DNA of 6,159 nucleotides from Flavobacteriales bacterium UBA4422 (lineage in GTDB: Bacteria > Bacteroidota > Bacteroidia > Flavobacteriales_G > Salibacteraceae). Under the pieces are notes generated by a model, which saw only the letters and a program-made list of their open reading frames with translations, had not been told where the DNA came from and did not search any database. Position 1 is the first letter of the stretch. The number at the start of each line of letters is the position of its first letter. Below are positions 5,962 through 6,159 of this stretch, one piece after another. A program made the translations under genes and the position numbers. The stretch covers positions 1 through 6,159 of the forward strand of contig DGQE01000005.1 in assembly GCA_002389645.1 (NCBI GenBank), written 5' to 3'.

Positions 5962-6159
5962 TTAAAGTTTCGCTCCAAGGCTAACTTTCATTGTGAATTC
6001 ATCATAAATGGCTTTATCCCCTAAGTTATCGAAAAAGCTATTGGATCCGTACTTCACATCATATTTTGAGCGATCAACAACCATTTCACCATAAGCGGCA
6101 AATTTCCCGTCTGCTGTTTCCACTTTTGCTGGAAAGCTAATTGGATGTGAAATTCCTTT
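5962..6159 (-). CDS. YceI family protein, C-terminal part (N-terminus outside the window)
   Basis: Sixty-five codons and a TAA stop (complement of 5962-5964) are present; the gene continues past the right edge. The visible part reads KGISHPISFPAKVETADGKF, then VVDRSKYDVKYGSNSFFDNLGDKAIYDEFTMKVSLGAKL. This matches the C-terminal half of YceI/lipocalin-like isoprenoid-binding proteins: the K-G-x-x-H-P strand, the D-R-S/T-K-Y-D-V-x-Y-G-S motif and the SFFDNLGDKAIYDEF ending. Family members are usually periplasmic and about 170-220 residues, with an eight-stranded barrel that binds a polyisoprenoid lipid. A signal peptide would lie outside the window. It ends in its own terminator. Although the HTTM family is linked to a quinone cofactor, nothing here shows a functional connection. 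Confidence 0.92.
   Translation of the reverse strand, partial: KGISHPISFPAKVETADGKFAAYGEMVVDRSKYDVKYGSNSFFDNLGDKAIYDEFTMKVSLGAKL

Overview
The window comes from a member of the Bacteroidota; I cannot fix the order or genus. Three things point there. One secreted protein carries a C-terminal type IX secretion (T9SS type A) sorting domain. Two lipoproteins have Bacteroidota-style signal peptides, one with an acidic stretch just after the lipidated Cys. The base composition is AT-rich, with weak Shine-Dalgarno signals and a TAnnTTTG promoter element.

Layout, left to right. Positions 1-39 may hold a gene edge. A class V aminotransferase-fold PLP enzyme (79-1212, minus) is divergent from a small lipoprotein with a very hydrophobic C-terminus (1311-2033, plus). 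A secreted DUF1028 (Ntn-hydrolase-like) protein with a T9SS tail follows (2155-3174, plus). It converges, only 13 bases apart, on a minus-strand block: a 5'-truncated lipoprotein copy (3188-3544), an HTTM/vitamin K-dependent gamma-carboxylase-like membrane protein (3594-4919) and a full-length lipoprotein (4991-5836). The right edge is the C-terminus of a YceI-family protein (from 5962) ending in a strong rho-independent terminator (5901-5933), which separates it from the lipoprotein block. No stretch over about 125 bases lacks a gene, and I see no tRNA, rRNA, CRISPR array or insertion sequence.

The most notable part is 3188-5836. The last third of the full-length lipoprotein gene is present twice, in the same orientation, exactly 1800 bases apart, flanking the carboxylase-like gene. 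Over 279 aligned bases there are 21 differences and no gaps; 14 of the 21 are synonymous. The fragment therefore diverged under protein-level selection or descends from a functional paralogue, and an 84-base identical block suggests recent gene conversion. The carboxylase-like protein keeps the counterparts of the human GGCX catalytic Lys and His but has Asn at a usually conserved third His. Its neighbour is an exported lipoprotein with a Glu-rich N-terminus, so an enzyme-substrate link can be proposed, but only as a hypothesis.
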